From Zygnema cylindricum (taxonomy: Eukaryota; Streptophyta; Zygnematophyceae; Zygnematales; Zygnemataceae): DNA of 55,215 bases. The notes under the pieces were generated by a model, which did not search any database, was not told the DNA's origin, and worked only from the letters and a program-made list of their open reading frames with translations. The stretch lies in NCBI GenBank assembly GCA_037447655.1, contig JBBHKE010001445.1, forward strand, positions 1-55,215, given 5' to 3'. The number at the start of each line of letters is the position of its first letter. Positions within the stretch are counted from its first letter, which is position 1. Shown in pieces: positions 34,311 through 44,581 of the stretch. The position numbers and the translations under genes were made by a program.

Positions 34311-34689
34311 CGGAATAACACGTACAGTTGAGTTTAATGATCGTACATTTTTCTGTACGGTCCGTACAGATATCGACGATAGTTATCGATATTGGTGTTA
34401 TTGATGATAATAACCAATAAATTTTGGTTGTTTATTGGCGATAACACCGATAACGATATATCGTACCAATATATCGATTATCGGCTACCCGAAAAATGGC
34501 CGATATCAGTAATCGGCAAATCCTTTCCGATACAGAACCATAGATGTTCAATTTGTACAGATTTGAACTTTTTTACGAAAAATATGTAGTATTCGCTTGT
34601 TTCGTAAAATTAGTAAATTTCGTATGTCTCATACTTTACGAAAATGTGTACGAACATAAAAAAAAGACGTTGGTTCATTTTCGCGCCCG
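34311..34689. repeat. hAT-like ATATCGAT remnant
   Basis: 34370-34545 has the ATATCG-rich arms and the CCGATACAGAACCATAG end reminiscent of the TAGTGTTGGGTATCG family, but heavily mutated and without a visible duplication. The remainder to 34689 is featureless AT-rich sequence. Confidence 0.45.
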
Positions 34690-35035
34690 TATTTTCTATA
34701 TGTCCTCCACTCCGTCTTCAGAAGGAAGCCGATGTTCGAGACGTTGTAAATTTCGGCGCTCGCCGCTAGTTTGTTGCACTTCAGTTTTGCACTTTGCTTC
34801 ATTTGCGTGGGTGTATTTTTATCTGAGCGGCGAGCCACGGAATTTATGGCGTCTCGCACGCGTATTTTTATCTGAGCGGCGAGCCGCAAAATTTATGGCG
34901 TCTCACACGCGTATTTTAATATGAGCGGCGAGCAGCAGAATTTATGGCGTCTCGCACGCTTATTTTTATCTGTCCTCCACTCCGTCTTCAGAAGGAGCTG
35001 CCGTTGGAGACGCCGTAAATTCCGGCGCTCACCGC
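34690..35035. repeat. Inverted and tandem repeat block with GGCGCTCGCCGCT core
   Basis: The outer copies at about 34699-34766 and 34972-35033 both read TCCTCCACTCCGTCTTCAGA...GGCGCTC(G/A)CCGCT. Between them, three tandem units of about 53 bp (GAGCGGCGAGCC...GAATTTATGGCGTCTCGCAC) are the reverse complement of the core. The block can fold into a long stem. Its class is unknown to me. Confidence 0.65.
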
Positions 35036-35174
35036 TATTTCGTTGTACCTATCATTTTTTTAGGGTATTGAATATTAAAATTTTTGAAATTTGAAAGTTG
35101 AAAAAAAGTACGAATTTTACGACGAATTTTATATAGTTTGAAATTGTTTTATGCGCACTCTACGTAGTATTGGT

Positions 35175-35390
35175 TACACCGCCAATCGTTATTAGCGTAG
35201 TGTACGCTAATTCCGTCCCGCTCTTTTTTTATTCTCAAATATAATTATCCATACTATTTAAAAAAAACCCTAATTTATAATTAGAGTAGACGATTTCTTT
35301 CAAAATTTTCAAATTCTTTATTAGCGTACACCACTGTAATTATTTGTATACGCTAAAGAAACTTCTACGCTAATATCGATTGGCGGTGTA
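35175..35390. mobile_element. TACACCG-type MITE, 216 bp
   Basis: The ends are TACACCGCCAATCGTTATTA and the complement of TACACCGCCAATCGATATTA, bordered by TA. Nearly the same sequence recurs at 48959-49176. Its right arm (read inward) matches the end of the truncated DDE_1 copy at 31754 for about 80 bp, so it is an internal-deletion derivative of that transposon family. Confidence 0.85.
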
Positions 35391-35438
35391 GTTTACTCTG
35401 TGCGTTTTATGCGCATAGGACATCAATGTACACAACAC

Positions 35439-35978
35439 TACACCGCGAATCTTTATAAGTGTCAAAGTTTAAATAGTTTTGAAGAAAATTTACCGTAATA
35501 GATGCTAATTAAGAATTTGATTTTTTTTTTTTAAAAGGTGTATTCTAATTTCGGCGTTTATGCTAATTTGGGAACAGCAAAAATTGAATATTCGCCGTAC
35601 GTTTATACGCATTAACATATGTATACAAACAAAATATTAGAAATCGTACGCCGTCGCGAATTTATAATATCCGTACATGCTAAACTAATTTACGTGTCAG
35701 ATTAATCCCGTTTTTTGCAGTGCACGTTCCTATGCGTGCGCGTGTGGTTTAATTTATTTTTTTGTAAATTTTCACTTGAAAAGGTACAGTTGTGTACGGT
35801 CGGACATCGACCGTACACCACACTATTTATATTTTATTGTACTTTAGGGCTTTACTTTTTTTTGTACCTTAATTAACGTCAAAGAAAAATTAAAATCATG
35901 TATCCTATGTGAAAAAAAAAATGAAAATTTTAAGAACCCAAACTAGTGAATTTTACACTAATAACGTTTCGCGGTGTA
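35439..35978. mobile_element. TACACCG-type MITE, 540 bp
   Basis: The ends TACACCGCGAATCTTTATAA and, from the right, TACACCGCGAAACGTTATTA match the GTGAATCG subtype found at the ends of the large element (37518 and 48469). The interior is AT-rich, with ACGCTAATTTG-like motifs and no ORF. Target TA. Confidence 0.72.
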
Positions 35979-36572
35979 GTTTTTAGGGTACATTTTTGTA
36001 CATTCTGTATTTTTAATTACAACTGTTTTTGATTTTTTTGTTTATTTATTTACAGTGTTCGTATTTTATCGTACCTTTTATGGTTATTTATTTTAGATTT
36101 TTACAGTAGGCTACCGTGCATTTCTGCTTTATTAAGGACAACTGCGTTACGTTTTTCGTACATTTATAGGCATTTTTATACATTTTCGTGCGTTTTAGGG
36201 TTATTTATGCAGGATTTTAAGGGTTTTAGGGTACATTTCTGTACGTTCCCGTATAATATAGGACAACTGTCTTATATTTTTTGTACTGATATCGTATGTC
36301 TTTCGTACCTTTTTTAGATTTTTGAAGGATTTTCTAGGGTCACGCTTTTCGTACATTTTTTTACATTCCGTACAGAAAAAAGTATGAAATTTGTGAAATA
36401 TACGAAACAAGCGAATACAACGGGGTTTTCGGGAAAAAGTCGAAATCCGTACGAATTGGACAACTACTGTACGGTTGCAGCAGGATTACAGTACATTACT
36501 GTACTGCACTTTTAAAAGGTACAGTACTATTTTGAAAAGTGCAATAGGGCCCTGCCCTACTGTTGTTGCTAC
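35979..36572. other. AT-rich intergenic sequence
   Basis: T-rich, with many GTAC/TGTACGTT words and no ORF with coding character. Near 36475-36545 a set of overlapping TACAGTA / AAGTGCA inverted words occurs. I see no gene. Confidence 0.4.
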
Positions 36573-36955
36573 TAGTGTTGCGTATCGAGGACCTTTTGCC
36601 GATATTCAATATATATCGAATTTCAAGTACCCGATAATCGATATATCGCTTCGATATACCGAAAACCAAACCATCGCGATATATTGGCGATAAATCGCTA
36701 ATATATCGTATCGTCAATATATCGAGCCATAATTTTTTTTATTTTTTTTCCAAACACATCCCCCCCCCCCCCCCCCCCCCTTTTTTTTTTCCAAAGGGGG
36801 GGGGGGGGGGGGTACGGACACCCATTTTTTGCGATATATATGGCGATAATTTATGTTGGTCCCGGTACGATATATCGACGGATCTGCTCGATCGATATTC
36901 GATATATCAAATATCGAAATTATCGCGATATGAATTTACCCGATACCCAACACTA
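36573..36955. mobile_element. hAT-type MITE, 383 bp, reference copy
   Basis: The ends are TAGTGTTGCGTATCG and CGATACCCAACACTA, with 8-bp duplication GTTGCTAC/GCTGCTAC (one mismatch). The arms are ATATCGAT-rich foldback sequence. The centre holds 21 C, 10 T, CCAAA and 17 G (36760-36812). The size matches the 385 bp left after removing the solo LTR from 25015-26472. Confidence 0.9.
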
Positions 36956-36965
36956 GCTGCTACAG

Positions 36966-37506
36966 TACACCGCCAATCGTTATTAACGTTGTGTACGTTA
37001 ATTCCGTCCCGTTTTTTTTTTATTATTTCTCCATTAGTGTAGTTCATTCTATTTTTTTCTTTATTCTATTTAGGGTTATTTTTAGTACGTTGTATCTTAA
37101 ATAGAGTGGTGTACGGTCACTGTCAGACCGTACATAAATGTACATTTTTAAGTTAAAAAGTACAATAAATTAGTTTTAGTAACCTTGGACGCATAAGAAT
37201 GTGCGTTCTAAAAAGGAAAAAAAACCAGGTCGTAAAAAATCCCGCTCGCACATATTCGTCAGACAGCCGCGTTTCGACAGTGTGAATGTACGATTTGTGT
37301 ACAATTTGTCAGATTTTGTATGGAGACCTATATTAGTGTAAGCATGTTTGCGACCGACATTTTTTTTTTCAAAGATCCAAATTACCATAACCAAACAATT
37401 AGAATGTATGAATTTTTCCAAAATTTTCAAATTCTTAAATAGCATACACCACGGTAATTATTTTTATACGCTAAAAAAACTTACACGCTAATAACGATTG
37501 GCGGTG
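36966..37506. mobile_element. TACACCG-type deletion derivative, 541 bp
   Basis: The left end TACACCGCCAATCGTTATTA and the first roughly 50 bp match the 216-bp MITEs. The right arm matches the truncated DDE_1 copy for about 180 bp, including GTCGGTCGCAAACATGCTTA (there GTCGGTTGCAAACCTGC). The right terminus has lost its final TA (GGCGGTG, then GTCTG). It links the MITEs to the transposase-bearing family. Confidence 0.75.
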
Positions 37507-37517
37507 GTCTGTGCTGC

Positions 37518-37545
37518 TACACCGTGAATCGTTATTAGCGTATAG
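37518..37545 (+). repeat. Left terminal inverted repeat of the DDE_1 transposon
   Basis: Identical for 26 bases to the inverted sequence ending at 48469, then the two diverge. The first 20 bases are TACACCGTGAATCGTTATTA. The TA is probably target, leaving CACCG as the true end. Confidence 0.75.
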
Positions 37546-37669
37546 AAATTATTAGTGTATATAATGAATTAGTGTCATTTACGCTAATTTGTGTATCAAT
37601 ACCATTTTCAAAAAAATGTTTTATTGGAATTTCTCCATAACGCTGATTTGGGTATACATGATCCGTCAA

Positions 37670-37945
37670 CATAGCATATACAGTAAAATAGGTAGAAGTA
37701 CAAAATTTGACAATCCGTACGACGTGGCGTCCTTCCACTGTACAAAATCCATAATTCTATTTTGGGTTTGCGAATATAGAATCATTACACCGTGCATAAT
37801 TATACACTAAAATAGGTACGAGTAAAAACTGTCGAAATGTACGGTTATGTGTACTTTCACTTAAGTTCATTCGTGACTCTAATAAGCGTTTGTTTCGCAC
37901 GCGGTGAATATGATTACAGTAAAATAGGTGCGAGGACAACATAGG
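37670..37945 (+). repeat. Subterminal direct repeats (TAAAATAGGT)
   Basis: Three copies of a TACAGTAAAATAGGTRSGAG-like unit occur at about 37679, 37804 and 37917, spaced 113-125 bp, each followed by a GTAC-rich stretch. Subterminal repeats of this kind serve as transposase-binding sites in several plant DNA transposons. That role is an inference here. Confidence 0.55.
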
Positions 37946-38958
37946 ATGAAACGTACATTGTCGCGTCATACAGGCGATTCTATGCTTCGGGGTTGTAAAA
38001 CGCAGTTATCTCATAACGCTATGTAACCTACAACTAAAATACGTTCATTCATTTCAGTTTGTTATTGTGTATAGAACGCAACTATAGCAACAAGCATTCC
38101 ATGTTTATGTTTCGTTTCATATAACTTACAGTGAACCCAGCGATTGATTTTAATATCGTTGTCGTACGCGGTGAGAACGAGCGTTGTATGACGTTAAATA
38201 TGGACCCTTAACCTTAATAAGGTGCCCGGCGGCTTGCTTTATTAGAATTAATGTATTGTAATATTGGGACATAAGTGTATTAACGATACGTTTACTTAGA
38301 TCAGACGTCGAAAAAGCCTCTTATTAGTATCACTGTTAATTCTAATTGAATGTAAAACGAAGAAAAACCACTTTTTAGGAAACATGTTAATTCTAATTGG
38401 CGGTAATACGCCGACGAAAGATAATCAGTCGCCGTTGGAAGATTATCATTGGCTGTTGCCGAAAACACGTGGCATGTTTACTATCCACGCATTCTTAAAG
38501 TTGGTTAGTTTTCGTACGTGACGTTAGAACAACCGTTTTTCGGGGTTACGACGCCGCATTTTTTCCCATCATCTTTTTGCCGTACGCATTGTAAGCTGGA
38601 GGTCTTTCCATGGCGCTGACAACATTTCATCGACGACGTCAGTTTTCAAATTTTTTGCCAAATTGAAACATTTTTAGCGTAATCCCGCTTCTATTCCCGC
38701 GTTTTAAAATATTTTATAATTGAAAGGCATAATCAAGTTCAAAATTTGAACTTTTAACAAAAATTTTAAAATGGCAAATCCCTCCATTTTTACCGTGAAA
38801 ATTCACTATCGGTTGCATCTCGTGTATTATATAAATGTATTTGTGATGATGAGGACGACACTATCACCACCTCTTCCTCATTTGCTTGGGTTGCCATTTT
38901 CTTCCTTTGCAACAGCTCTTATTTCTTATTTTTTAGGTGATATTAAGGTTTTGAAATT

Positions 38959-39331
38959 ATGTGGACCCTTAATAGAATTTGGGGTGCCAACCCTGCCAAT
39001 AACATCAACAATCCACGCAACGCTCAGTCTGAACAAGATGAAAAAATGGAAAGGGTCAACGAGGAAATCGCATTTCAGAACGAGGAAGGGAGTGAGGCGG
39101 AAGTCGAAACCTCGGTTGACCCGGCGGCCATTGTGGAAGGGTTTTTTCCGTCCTCGGCCAATTCGAGAGGACGTGTTCCACACAGGAAAGTTCAACATGT
39201 GTCGACTAAGGTAACACGGCTGCGAGTTATAAACTGGATGCTGAGGGATTGCGAAAAAAACGGGTCAAAAGAACTCATTCCAAGGACGTTGAGGAAGTTT
39301 CCCGAGCATTTTACCGGAGTCTACAATACAA
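38959..39331 (+). pseudogene. DDE_1 transposase exon 1
   Basis: ATG at 38959 opens MWTLNRIWGANPANN, an acidic middle, then RKVQHVSTKVTRLRVINWML, ELIPRTLRKFPEHFTGVYNT. This N-terminal segment is typical of large DDE_1 transposases and probably contributes to DNA binding. The donor GTAAGC at 39332 leaves one base of a Lys codon. It pairs in phase with the acceptor at 43369, giving Lys-Tyr-Gln-Lys-Ala-Lys-Arg-Trp-Trp across the junction. The intron is therefore about 4 kb. Confidence 0.75.
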
Positions 39332-39655
39332 GTAAGCCATTTTAAACATACCTCATCCCATGTATTAAATGGTTTCGTCGAATCCTTCTTATTTTTTTAT
39401 TATTTCCATTCAGAATGCGGTGTTTTATTTTATTATTGTTGTGCTTCTAAAGTATTTGTACATTATTATGTTGGACCGCCGCCTTTACTTCTCAATCTAC
39501 ATCCTAACTTGTCATTGCCTCGCCATTAGTGCGTGTTTTTTTATGTTGTCGGTTGGTATGCATTGTCTTGTTATGTTTTTGTATTATTTTCATCGTGTCC
39601 TACGATTTTCTTGTGGGGACAACATATTAGCGCTGAAGGGTCTTTGTCGCGGTGT

Positions 39656-39911
39656 ATGCGACGACATCGTGTCGTCCCGTCAATGATGGGTACGACAAAT
39701 TCATTGAATGTATGAGGACGCCTCGTTTGGTCGAAAGTGCGAATGGCGGACGACAGTGGTTCGTTGTTTCGACTAAACCACCGACGACATCAGTTCAGTC
39801 AATCCAACGTTGGTATACTCGAATGTAATTCGCGGGCGTCGACGTTGTTTCGTCGATTCACTGTTGGGAAACGCGAATATATTTGAAAGCGCGACGACAT
39901 TGTGTCGTCGC
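39656..39911 (+). repeat. GACGAC hairpin cluster in intron 1
   Basis: Several inverted repeats occur on GCGACGACA / TGTCGTCGC: 39656-39678 (imperfect), about 39751-39800, 39833-39855 and a perfect 9-bp stem with 3-nt loop at 39891-39911. The same motif occurs in the matching intron of the truncated copy (29997-30017), so it belongs to the transposon and not to a chance insertion. Confidence 0.7.
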
Positions 39912-40098
39912 TTGGATGTCTGTTCTATAAGTTCGCATGGCCAACGGTTAAATTTTCCGTCGGTGAATAGTTGTCTACGTTTTTACAGCAGCACGATCTA
40001 AGTAAAGGTTTGACCAAAAGTGAGTCTTTTAGGTTGTTTTTTTCTCCCGTAATTGTGTATCTACTTTGTTTCCCGGGAAGCAATTGTTTTTTTTCTCC

Positions 40099-40740
40099 AT
40101 GGAGGGCGACCGACGACCATTCAAACGACTTCGCTCTGCCATTCAGCGACGATATCGTCCAAGACTAAATGAAACCGAGGTAGGGGGTCATATACCTAGA
40201 GGGGAGAATTTAGTGAGGGAAAGGGAGGCGGTTATAAAACAATTTAGGGAAGAAAGGGAGATAGCGGTAGGGGAGGATATTGAAAAAGAACATGAGGAAG
40301 GGGCGAAACTGGTCAGGGAGAAGGAAATAGAGGGGGCGGAAGAAAGGCAAAGTTTGGGAGAGGAGGCGGTTGGGCATGAGATACCGGGAGCGGAGGTGGT
40401 AGTTCGAGAGAGGGGGGCAACCGGAGGAGTATTAGGGAATAGGGTTGAACCGGAGGAGGGTGGTGGGTAAAGGGTTGGAATGGAGTTGGTTTTGATGGAG
40501 GGGGAGGAATCGGGTGCCGAAATAGAGGCGATGGAGGAATCGGAGGCGGTGGGGAGGGGAGGGACGAGGACGGAGAGGGTAGTAAGGAGAAGTGTGCCAG
40601 AGGGGGGGATTCTGGATGAAGGGTTGGAGCCGAGGAAGAAGGTGTCCGGGAAGTAGAAGGAGGTAAGGAAGAAGACGAAGAATACGACCCCTCGGGAACC
40701 GCGTCGGACGAGCCTATAGAGGACGGGGAAGAGCCTACGA
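40099..40740 (+). pseudogene. Accessory ORF in transposase intron 1, first part
   Basis: ATG at 40099 (context CTCCATGG) opens MEGDRRPFKRLRSAIQRRYR, a basic N-terminus, followed by about 100 residues dominated by Glu, Arg, Val and Gly (REREAVIKQFREEREIAVGE...), probably helical or disordered. A TAA at 40468-40470 and a frame change near 40640 interrupt it, after which EVEGGKEEDEEYDPSGT continues to the solo LTR. I do not recognise the family. Its place inside a transposase intron, same strand, suggests a second transposon protein. Confidence 0.5.
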
Positions 40741-40751
40741 AAGAGGGGGAT

Positions 40752-41992
40752 GAAACTCTGAGACCTCCATTGGCCCTCAGAGTATGCAGATCCAAAAGAA
40801 GCTAATCTAGATAGTGCCGACTCCAAGTTAATATAAACCCAAGTGACTGACCCCTTTACAGTCAGAACCCCAATATAGATTCACCCCTGTGAAATAACAC
40901 TTTCTGTGTGGTCAGTTCCACCACAGAATGCAAAGTTAGAATATGAGATTTGGACACATTCACCCACTTTGACTTTCCCTTTGAAATGCAGCCACCCTGG
41001 CAGACAAAAACTCTGACCGACTACACCCCTGTGTAGCCTGGACTCCCCTGAGTCCGCAGCAAAAAGAATCACTGAAAATAGTCAAGTAAATTGATAGTTA
41101 TGGCTGGCCAAAGTTTGCCATTTATACAGGGTGCTCTCAGGGAGAGGCAGCTGCCTACCCAAAATTTTCTAAGTCCTATACCCTCTCTAAAACTCTATCT
41201 ACTGAAGTACGGCACTAATCAAATTACTGTGTCGTACAGAAAAGTACAGGTGCCGGTGTACTTTCTGTACGGCCATTGTACGACATGGCCAAAATGTCGA
41301 CACGTGTAAAATCAGGATTAGTTCCTGTAATCTCCGGAATTCCCGTAGTCCAATGTTATCACGCCACGTGTCACATGACGTGACAAAGACCGTAAAACGC
41401 CAAAAATGCCTTTTCCGTGATCGCGGCGCCTATCGTGGCCGTACGATCAAGACCGGCTATAACCGTAGCCGCTGAAATTCGACGCGCGGTATTTGTTTCA
41501 CTATCGAAACAAATGCGCGGTATTTGTTTCGCTGTCGAAACAAATGCGCGGTATTTGTTTCGCTATCAAAACAAATGCGCGGTATCCGTTCTGCCCCCAT
41601 TCCGTACTTCGTACTAAATTAAACTGTATCTATGTACTAAGTATCTATTAGCCGTTAAACGGATTAATCTATATATAACGATTTATATATTTGTTAAACC
41701 CTATATATCGTAATATCTGTTCTAGACATAACGGCTAGAGCTAACGGCTAACGCGGATTGATGGACGGTAGGCACCAGGATCAATTCCTGGGTCCGTCAA
41801 CTAACTTTTGGTAAGACTACATAATTTACCCCCTGTCTTCTCTAGAGAGCCTAGGCAGCCATGGCTCTAGCTCCCTATCCAGCCTTCAGTGACTACGACA
41901 AGTATGGGGGCTTGGAAAGGGGAGTTAGAGGCAGACCGCCTCAGCTCTTTTTCTATCCTAATACAGACCTATAAAATACTCAAATATCAACA
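40752..41992 (-). repeat. Copia solo LTR inserted in the accessory ORF
   Basis: 1241 bp, plus-strand bounds TGAAACTCTGAG and CAAATATCAACA, with perfect duplication GGGGA (40747-40751, 41993-41997). Removing it restores one reading frame (EEPTKEGE joined to VPEEIDSSD). It keeps the gag ATG at its inner end (complement of 40766-40772 area) and the tRNA-like module at 41725-41800 (plus strand). It carries an expanded hairpin array at about 41487-41586. Confidence 0.93.
41487..41586. repeat. Hairpin triplication in the solo LTR
   Basis: Three tandem units of 31 bp, each reading GCGCGGTATTTGTTTCGCT then ATCGAAACAAAT, a palindrome around TTTGTTTCG...CGAAACAAA, followed by a fourth GCGCGGTAT. Other LTRs in the window have one such hairpin (for example 18541-18580). 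Probably an upstream promoter element that has expanded. Confidence 0.75.
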
Positions 41993-41997
41993 GGGGA

Positions 41998-42818
41998 AGT
42001 GCCGGAAGAAATCGATTCGTCGGACATTCCGGTGACGAGATACGAGGACGATCGGACAATCTCGGACGAGCAATCTTCGGAGAGCTCGGAGAGGCGCATG
42101 GAGGAAGAATATGGAGACGAAGATGAGGTCGTTGCTTTTCCTCCTTCACCGAACCACGAAAGGGCTATCGTGACGGTACAACCACCTCAAATTCCGGCCG
42201 ACCATGATGTTTCCATTCGAGAGGAAGAACCCGATTGGTTTTTTCCGCCTCCCGTCGGAGATGAGGCCATGGATGGCTTCCGACCATCGGCGGCCCACTA
42301 TATCCCGGTCAAGGAGTGGCCGGACTATTGGCGTTATGGGGAGGCTCGGCCTCTCGTACGGAATTTGAACCCCGTCCCGGAAATTCTAGACATCCCTCCG
42401 GATGTCCCCCGCCCACCCAACATGGTTGTACATCGCATCGTACAACCATGCTTCAAATTTCCCTTACATTAGGCATTTTCAGCCTAATGATGATCGTTTT
42501 CCATGGATTGTACGTCCACCGATCGCATTCGAAATCTATGTGCCCGAATTAATGCGGCATTATCACCCTTGGGATCCACGATTATTCACCATTCTACGTC
42601 GTGCAACTCGTACTCCGGAGCTAAACGAATTTTTAGAGGCTCGAAGTGCGGTTTTACAACGCTTCCGAAATTTGCAAGTGAGGCGTACGTACCTTTGGGA
42701 AATTCCGAGGGTAACACATGTGGATGAGCCCCCTCCACCGCCAGAATTGGAGCAATTGAGGAATGAAGTTGAAAATCTCAATCGGCGGGTCGATGAGAGA
42801 GGTTCGTCCCTTGATTAA
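41998..42818 (+). pseudogene. Accessory ORF in transposase intron 1, second part
   Basis: Continues VPEEIDSSDIPVTRYEDDRT through an acidic stretch to a more ordered segment: VKEWPDYWRYGEARPLVRNL, VPEILDIPPDVPRPPNMVVH. A frameshift near 42430-42460 leads to FQPNDDRFPWIVRPPIAFEI, YVPELMRHYHPWDPRLFTIL and a C-terminal heptad-like helix (ELEQLRNEVENLNRRVDERG) likely to form a coiled coil. The Trp/Pro-rich ordered region and constant reading direction argue that this was a real protein. Function unknown. Confidence 0.55.
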
Positions 42819-43079
42819 TAATCTCACGCGAGAGCTTGCAAGAATTAGGCGTCGTTGATGCGAGATGATGAAGGTCAATTTCATGGCCTTAATTCGACAA
42901 AGAGGTATCCCGGTTTCTCCCTCACCCTACATTGCATGTCCCAATGTTTTTTTTGTTTTTTATTTTTTCCATACATGTATAAATTTAATATATCTCTTCC
43001 ATTTCCTAGCCTTGTGAATGTAAATTTAACTTTAACTCTTACCTTTGGATTTGCTGATGTCGGCATTGTGTTTGATAGT

Positions 43080-43260
43080 TTTCATTCCCGGTTTAACGAC
43101 GAGACAGGGTCGTCGCTGAACTGTCGAATTTTCATTGGTGGTCGGTAAACGACTACGTATCATCGTCGTTTACGAAAAAAAATGTCAATTCGTTGATTTA
43201 ACGATGACTTTCTGTCGTCGCTGATTCAACGAGAGTAGCACTTCGTCGCTAAATATTCCC
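43080..43260 (+). repeat. GACGAC hairpins at the end of intron 1
   Basis: Sequences of the type AACGACGAGACAGGGTCGTCG (about 43096-43116), CGTATCATCGTCGTTTACG and GATGACTTTCTGTCGTCGCT recur three to four times. They match the hairpin type at 39656-39911 and 45620-46370. Confidence 0.6.
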
Positions 43261-43369
43261 GCATCTCTTTACTGTCACTTTAATTTGCTATATTGCTTAC
43301 GATTGTGACTAATGAAGTGACACACATAATGAAACTCATTTAATTCTTTACATTGTGTATTGTGTACAG

Positions 43370-43849
43370 AGTATCAAAAGGCCAAGCGATGGTGGATAGA
43401 GAGGAGGAATACGCTCGACGGTATATGAGAGACAACCTGCACATTCTTTTCTTCTAGTTTCGGGAGGAGATCGGTGGCGGTTACCAAGGCTTTGCCGGGA
43501 CGAGGAAGGAAGGAAGCCGCTTGGGTGACAGTTATACACGAAGAGTTACTTTCCGATTTTGAACGTTTTAAGAAAGCTGGTATGAAGATGTCCACCACAA
43601 TTCTCGGGGATATCGCTAGGGACATTATAAGAGAAAGGAGGAAAGAGTACGGACCGGAATGGTTCAACAAGGACGGGTCCGAAATACATCCGGTAATAAA
43701 TAAAAGGTGGGTGCAACGGTGTCAAGAGAAGCACAACATCGTTGTGCGGGCACAAAAGGGTAAACTACAATGCTCACCCGAGAAAGAGGAATACATTGAG
43801 CGTACCGTGGCCTTCCACATGGGCGTGCTGAAGCGAGGGTTTGAATCCG
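43370..43849 (+). pseudogene. DDE_1 transposase exon 2
   Basis: Begins KYQKAKRWWIERRNTLDG, then a TGA (43426-43428). It resumes at KALPGRGRKEAAWVTVIHEE, LLSDFERFKKAGMKMSTTIL, INKRWVQRCQEKHNIVVRAQ, KGKLQCSPEKEEYIERTVAF, HMGVLKRGFESG. This is the helix-turn-helix and linker region preceding the DDE core in large DDE_1 transposases. Donor GTGAGT at 43850, phase 1, fits the acceptor at 43995. Direct identity to known family members is from memory of the conserved pattern, not a search. Confidence 0.85.
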
Positions 43850-43995
43850 GTGAGTCACTCTACATTATCAAAATATTATAATGATGGTTCATTTTTTTGA
43901 AATGTGTTTTGTTTTCGTTGTATTCCCTATTTAACGACATATACTAAAAAAGTATGAAATTTGCTTGTTTTGGTTTGCCGTTGCATGTATACTAG

Positions 43996-44247
43996 GAATT
44001 TTCAACGAAAACCTTGTGGAAAACATGGATGAAACACACGTGATCGTCAACACCGACAATGGAGAGACTTTGGGATTTTGAGGGGATGATGTGGTGAAAT
44101 ACGCCGACGTCGCGGGAGGAGGTGAATCCATGACTCTCATGGTGCGAATAACTGGTGGGGTGAACGCTCGTATCGAAAACCCAATGATTATTTTTGCAAA
44201 TCGTTGGAGGAGTTACCCGATACAAGGTTTACCGGACACCGTCTTGG
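43996..44247 (+). pseudogene. DDE_1 transposase exon 3
   Basis: Reads GIFNENLVENMDETHVIVNT, where the Asp of MDET is the first catalytic residue. Then DNGETLGF, a TGA (44079-44081), GDDVVKYADVAGGGESMTLM, VRITGGVNARIENPMIIFAN and YPIQGLPDTVLG. Donor GTGAGT at 44248. The stop truncates any product before the second catalytic Asp. Confidence 0.88.
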
Positions 44248-44581
44248 GTGAGTTTTTTCTCCCAAATCTAATGTTTTCATTTTTATTTTGATGTATGTTT
44301 GTCTTTCATGAAGGTCCCTCTATTTATCTCCATCTCATATTTCTGTATAATCTTATATGTATATCTCTCTACTTCGCCCTCTCATACCTCCTCCCTCTCT
44401 CTCCCACTACAAATTTACGTTATTTTCGTTCATTAGCTCTCTAACTTCTCTTATCTTAAACAATGACTCCTATTACAAGCTACCTATGGTACACGTAGAT
44501 TACTTTCCCCATAAGGCAAATTTACGCAAGCAAAATAAAAATTTAATTTGTCATCTATTTGTTGATTTTTTATATTTTCAG

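Noticed and set aside
40188-40826. 212-codon minus ORF, Ser/Pro-rich
   Set aside because: It is the antisense shadow of a Glu/Gly-rich plus-strand frame and runs into a solo LTR.
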